This document shows positions 59,317 through 64,000 of a DNA stretch of 64,000 nucleotides, in pieces (position 1 is the first letter of the stretch; every line of letters begins with the position of its first letter). The stretch is from Paguma larvata. Lineage: Eukaryota > Chordata > Mammalia > Carnivora > Viverridae. Below the pieces are notes generated by a model, which saw only the letters and a program-made list of their open reading frames with translations, had not been told where the DNA came from and searched no databases. Location of the stretch: positions 20,492,247-20,556,246 of the forward strand of contig CM057830.1 in the NCBI GenBank assembly GCA_030068075.1, given 5' to 3'. The translations under genes and the position numbers were made by a program.

Positions 59317-60630
59317 TTTTTATTTTATAATAGTTTATTTTCAAATTGGTTTACATATAACACCCAGTGTTCATCCCAACACGTGCCCTCTTTAATGTCC
59401 ATCACCCCCTCTCCCCGCTCCCTCACCTTCCTCACCTCCCTCACCTCCCTCACCCTCAGACTGTTCTTAGTCTTTGAGAGTCTCTTATGTTTTATCTCCC
59501 TCCCTCTCTGTGTCTTTTTTTCCTTTCCCCTCTTCCCCTCCCCCTGGTTTTGGCTTAGTTTCACAAAGTCCACCTATTCGTGGAAACATATGGTATCTGT
59601 CTTTTTCTGACAGACTTATTTCACTTAACATAATACCCTCCAGTTCCATCCATGTTGCTACACATGGCCAGATTTCATTTTTTCTCATTGCCATGTAGTA
59701 GTCCATTGTATATATGTGCCACAACTTCTTTATCCATTCGTCAATTGATGGGCACTTGGTCTGCTTCCATGATTTGGCTATTGTCGAAGTGCTGCTATGA
59801 ACATTGGGGTACACGTGCCCCTATGCATCAGGATTCCTGTGTCTCTTGGGTAGATTCCTAGCAGTGCGATTGCTGGGTCATAGGGTAGCTCTATTTTCAT
59901 TTTTTTGAGGAACCTCCACACCGTTTTCCAGAGTGGCTCCACCAGTTTGCATTCCCACCAAGAGTGTAGGAGGGTGCCTGCTTCTCCACATCCTTGCCAG
60001 CATCTATAGTTTCCTGATTTATTCATTTTAGCCACTCGAACCGGTGTAAGGTGGTACCTCAGTGTGGTTTTGATTTGTGTTTCCCTGATGATAAGTGACT
60101 TTGAGCATCGTTTCAAGTGTCTGTTGGCCATCTGAATGTCCTTTTTGGAGAAGTGTCTATTCATATCTTCTGCCCACTTTTTCACTGGATTATTTGTTTT
60201 CCATGTGTGGAGTTTGGTAAGTTCTTTATAGATTTTAGATACTAGTCCTTTATCCAATATGTCATTTGCGATTATCCTTTCCCATTCCGTCGGTTGTCTA
60301 TTAGTTTTGTTGGTTGTTTCCTTTGCCGTGCAGAAGCTTTTTATCTTGATGAGGTCCCAATAGTTCATTTTTGCTTTCAATTCCCTCGCCTTTGGAGATA
60401 TGTCGCATAGAAAATTGCTGCGGCTCAGGTCAAAGAGGTTTTTTCCTGATTTCTCCTCTAGGATTTTGATGGTTTCCTGTCTCACATTCAGATCCTTCAT
60501 CCATTTAGAGTTTATTTTTTGAGTGGTGTAAGGAAGTGGTCTAGTTTCATTTTTCTGCATGTTGCTGTCCAGTTCTCCCAGCACCATTTGTTAAAGAGGC
60601 TGTCTTTTTTCCATTGGATACTCTTTCCTG
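59317..60630 (-). mobile_element. Young felid L1, 5'-truncated, exact 16-bp TSD
   Basis: 1,314 bp on minus. The 3' end lies at 59317 (poly-T on plus), 3' UTR to about 59540, then the C-terminal part of ORF2, with truncation at 60630. Exact target duplication agaaatttattttctt at 59301-59316 and 60631-60646. Inserted just beyond the older L1 that ends near 59095. The G-rich 3' UTR tract lies at 59404-59456 (C-rich on plus). Confidence 0.97.
59485..60590 (-). pseudogene. L1 ORF2 C-terminal fragment, frameshifted
   Basis: Codes for the part of L1 ORF2p downstream of the reverse transcriptase: the thumb-side segment ([20 protein letters not shown]), the [19 protein letters not shown] segment, and the cysteine-containing region with the pattern [19 protein letters not shown] around 59930-59990. 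The longest open piece is 59778-60587 (269 codons, stop at its 3' end). Its first 20 or so codons are out of the ORF2 frame because of a frameshift near 60525. A one-base change near 59785-59800 moves the remaining C-terminus to another frame (open across 59485-59814: 'IKKLWHIYTMDYY'). The endonuclease and YXDD-containing reverse transcriptase are absent because of 5' truncation, so no activity is possible. Conservation of long open stretches indicates a relatively recent insertion. Confidence 0.93.
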
Positions 60631-60711
60631 AGAAATTTATTTTCTTAAAGGAACTAATTTTTTTTAATGTTAAGACTATTCTAAGGTACTCTTAGAATTT
60701 TGGGCATATAT

Positions 60712-60830
60712 ACCTTTCTCCTTTTGTCTCTTCTTTCCTTCCTTATTCCCTCCACTTACTTCCCTTTTTTCTCTTCTTTCCTTCTCTTCCTTCCTTCCTT
60801 CTTCCTCTTTTATTCTCTTTTTCTTAGCTT
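60712..60830. repeat. Polypyrimidine tract, (CTTCC)n-like
   Basis: About 115 bases almost entirely C and T on plus, with ttccttcc units. Low complexity; possible triplex-forming mirror symmetry in parts. Confidence 0.9.
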
Positions 60831-62733
60831 AAACTAAGATAGGGAACCTCCCTCTTTCCAAAGTCCAGGCTCTAAGTATCTATATTTTGGAAATGAGATC
60901 TCTTTTATTTTTACAAGTCATATTATGCAATACCCTAATATTGTTTTTCAGTTTCATTTTTAATTTGGGATGGTATTAAAAACAATAAAAGATGTAAAAT
61001 ATATTAGCTACCTAATATGTACACAAAATATTAATAGACTTGACAAGAAATCTAAGAAAGAAATATTATGTACACATCTTTTAAAAAATGGACCTAATGA
61101 GAATTTCTTTAAAATGCTCACTCAGAACACTGGTAATAACATTATATGATGCAGAGAAGTTATTATATTGCATTCTATCCCAGGATAATTGCATCGGTAT
61201 TAGTACTTTAATTGATGACTTATTCAGCATTACAGGAAAAGTCCTCTATGAAAATACTGCGTGCAGATAATGGGATAATCCTAGCTACCAGACAGTTCCC
61301 AATAGGACACTAGCATTCTGTATATTTTGACTTTCAAGTTAAAGGTCTATATTTGTAGTATAGGTAAATAATACATTTCAAGAGTATGTATACAACAGAA
61401 ATGCAAAATGATAAAGCAACTTCTTATTAAATTGTTGGCCAAAAATTGATGTAGTTACTTTCATTTGCTTGTATTCAGTATTAAAATCTTGACTTTTTTG
61501 TGATTGATTTGTTTTAAGGTTAACTTCCATACACAGCAGTTATTCAATAAATAATGTTGACTGACAGATGGTTAAATGTTAGAATGTGCCTCATCCTCAC
61601 AGCAAATAGACACCTGATGATTGATTAGGGTCAAGCATTCTTTAAAATATATTTTGCACATGTTTCTGAATAATTACTTGCCAAATTCAATTCTGAATTT
61701 AAAATGGTTTATACTATCTCATTTAGTCTCAATTAGTCTCATTTAGTTTTTATTATAAGGTTGCTGAATCTAAACTGGTTAAAATGTTTTAGTGCCACGC
61801 TATTTGGTGTTTAAAATTCTATTTTAAAAATCTGTAAAGATACCCAAGGTAGTTTTTCCTCCACTACTACTGTACTAAATTCTAGGAGAGTACCTCTAAA
61901 AGATGGCAGGATTAAAAAAAAAAAGGTTGCTCCTTAATTATTAATCAGCAAATTCTCTGTTCATTTCTTTTAACTCATGAAGCTGAGATCAGTTACATGA
62001 GGTCTGATTTTCTCACAAGGTAAGTTAGTGTCTGATAACTCTGACTGTGATTTTTTTTCCCAACATGGCAATAACTCTCTCAGGATCCTACTCTTTAAAG
62101 CACTAGGAACCTATTAACTGCATGTTGTTAAGATAATTCATGTGTATGTAAATATCCTTCTTTAAATGTTTCACTTCATATCTTCTAGTATGCAGAATTT
62201 AGAGAAATTAGGTTCTCAGAAAATAATTTCATGCCAGAACCCCGGGTATTGGACAAAAAAGGTTAAAACAGAGGACTTAAACCACTCTGTAATACATCTT
62301 AAGCACTTATTTTTTAAAACACTCAAAGGCATCTTTTATTCAAACACATTCACAGTTTACAACTGGGTACTTAAAGATAAAAACTACGTTGAGATAACAT
62401 TTTAATTTAACCTATTGATTCAATATTTTATTTGAATAAAAACATCTCTGAACTAAATGGTCAGGTCAGATCAACTTCCAAACTGATACTAGAATACTAA
62501 TGTTAAAGCATAGAAAACAAGGTAAGACAATCAAAGGCCATACTTGTGATGTGGAAAGAGTAATAATGAAATATGTCAGTCATGCTTATACGGTGGTATT
62601 TTGAATATCATTAAATGAGTGTTTGCTAACACAATACATGGCACATAAGGAGTCATTCCTTTTTTCTTCCCATAAATTAATGACACATGTTGTTGCAAAG
62701 ACAACTAACTAAAACTCAGTGAAATTACCTTCT
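60831..62733. other. Unassigned sequence, 1.9 kb
   Basis: AT-rich; frames at 61088-61270 and 62166-62405 show no domain. A small duplication 'tctcatttagt/tctcaattagt' lies near 61719-61748. No gene. Confidence 0.4.
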
Positions 62734-62749
62734 ATGACACCAGATTGGG

Positions 62750-62859
62750 CGGAGGGGTGTCTGGTTGGCTCAGTTGGTAGAGCATGTGACTCTTGATCTC
62801 AAGGTCATGAGTTCAAACCCCACACTGGGTGTGGAACCTACTTAAAAAAATATATAACC
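62750..62859 (+). mobile_element. Carnivoran SINE, short form
   Basis: 'ggggtgtctggttggctcagttggtagagcatgtgactcttgatctc', 'gagttcaaaccccacactggg'. TSD atgacaccagattggg (62734-62749) and atgacaccagatggg (62860-62874). Confidence 0.95.
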
Positions 62860-62874
62860 ATGACACCAGATGGG

Positions 62875-63732
62875 GTTTCTAATTATGAATTGGTTCTAAA
62901 TAAAGAATTCTTTGGAAATGTTATAGAATAATAGCACTAAAAATAAATTTTTAGATTATCTAACCACTACTCTTATCACACCCCTACATTTAACAAGTGA
63001 AGAAATTATAAGAAGTTAAACGGGAAGTGACATTAGCAATGTCCTTCAAGTTTATAATGATAGATATGGGCAGGAACCCAAGAATACTGACACCAGTTGT
63101 TTGAATTAGTTTTCTTTATTCTGTACTAAAAATCCTGTTTCTGCACTCATAGTTACAGGAAACTGATTACACAACATGCAAAAGAGAACTGCTCTATGTA
63201 GATGTGTGTGCAGGTGTGCATGTGTGTGTTTAATTTAAAAAAAAATCTGAAGTGGGCTCCTTCCATTATTTTATCAATCTCATGTTCATCAATTCAATAA
63301 TATTTTTTAAAAGCTTATATCTTCTCAAAGGATTTTCTTTTTTAACTAAGTTGTGGCACACGAATAGCTAGGTATATCTTCATATAACACTATTTTGTAT
63401 AATTCTATTTACCTAAAGAAGTTAGCAGGAATGTATAAATCATTTCGTATTTACTGAGAAACATATCATACCTCTAAAAATGTTTACAGTAAGAATTTAG
63501 GAATCATTAGGCAAGGTTTGGATTATTCTAGATATCGACAAAAGTCTATGGTGACTCAATGGACATATCCAATAGGGTTCTTAGAGGAAATATGATGAGA
63601 GGAGGCATGATTCTTTCCCTGTGCCATTTTTATAAGTAAAACATGTACCCTTAAAAACACTAGCTCACCATTTTCCAGTAACAGGGCTGTACTACATGGA
63701 TTCATCAATGCTTTAAAAACAATCTTGTTCGT
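62875..63732. other. Unassigned sequence
   Basis: Short (TG)n at 63200-63228; no gene or definite repeat seen. Confidence 0.4.
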
Positions 63733-63925
63733 GGGTGCCTGGGTGCCTCAGTTGGTTAAGCTTTCGACTTCGGCTCAGGTCATGATCTCACCGTTAGTGA
63801 GTTCGAGCTCCACTTTGGGCTCTCTGCTGTCACCGCAGAGCCCACTTTAGATTCTTTGTCTCCCTCTCTCTCTGTCCCTTCTTGTGTGCTCCCTCTCTCA
63901 AAAATAAATAAATATTTATTCATTT
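63733..63925 (+). mobile_element. Carnivoran SINE, long form
   Basis: 'gggtgcctgggtgcctcagttggttaag', 'cttcggctcaggtcatgatctc', 'gagttcgagctcc', tail (aaat)n ending 'tttattcattttt'. Confidence 0.93.
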
Positions 63926-64000
63926 TTAAAATAATGAAATAAAAAATTTTCCACTTATAGCACCCTTTGTAATGTTGGAGAAAGCTCTTGCTGCCATTTT

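Noticed and set aside
1..64000. CRISPR array, operon, phage, toxin or other prokaryotic system
   Set aside because: The composition, SINE/L1/ERV content and lack of coding density are those of mammalian intergenic or intronic DNA; no spaced direct repeats or clustered genes are present.

Overview
The window is gene-poor nuclear DNA from a carnivoran, almost certainly a cat-family (felid) species. The best evidence is more than 30 copies of a tRNA-derived SINE. These open with a 'gcctgggtggctcagtcggttaag' type head, carry the RNA polymerase III B box near 'gagttcgagccc', run through a CT-rich middle and end in (aaat)n. Both the long (about 200 bp) form and the short (about 110 bp) form are present. 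Lineage-specific L1 3' UTRs (58190-58390, 49250-49440, 59317-59520) and AT-rich, CpG-poor composition agree. I found no protein-coding exon, CpG island, functional tRNA/rRNA/snRNA gene, CRISPR array or prokaryotic feature. The small open frames are shadows of L1, SINE and microsatellite sequence.

Layout. 1-7 kb: one SINE, unassigned sequence, then an old antisense L1 (about 2990-6880) with a SINE inside it. 6.9-10 kb: a 122-bp tandem duplication, a small DNA transposon, a MIR and three SINEs. 10-12.6 kb: a sense L2 relic interrupted by a SINE, a microsatellite and a 789-bp ERVK-like solo LTR with an exact 6-bp target duplication. 14-19.2 kb: a Tigger element, a sense L1 and an antisense L1 with a nested SINE. 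19.9-25.3 kb: a SINE-rich block, mostly same-strand, including a SINE inside a SINE. 26-32.7 kb: an L1 5' end, a 33-bp tandem duplication, an antisense L1, a MIR split by MER20, and an L2. 36.1-37.8 kb: an MLT1 LTR split by an L1. 38.98-39.06 kb: a (CT)n(TA)n microsatellite. 44-50.8 kb: MER5, a young SINE, a tail-only retroinsertion, an L2 split by an ERVL-type LTR, a short L1, and another L2. 53.3-54.3 kb: an ERVL-type LTR and an MLT1. 54.8-60.6 kb: a dense L1 cluster with a 300-bp (TA/CATA)n tract, a probable retrocopy of an unknown transcript, two L1 3' UTRs in inverted orientation, and the longest surviving coding relic, the C-terminal part of L1 ORF2 on the minus strand (59485-60590). 60.6-64 kb: a polypyrimidine tract, mostly unassigned sequence and two SINEs.

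Nothing here works as a gene pathway. What the window records is a layered insertion history that can be ordered in time by nesting and target-site duplications (TSDs): L2 and MIR, then MER20/MER5/Tigger/MLT1 and old L1, then ERV LTRs, then felid L1 and SINEs. Family names rest on recalled consensus features, not on a database search. Boundaries without a stated TSD are good only to about 10-50 bp.
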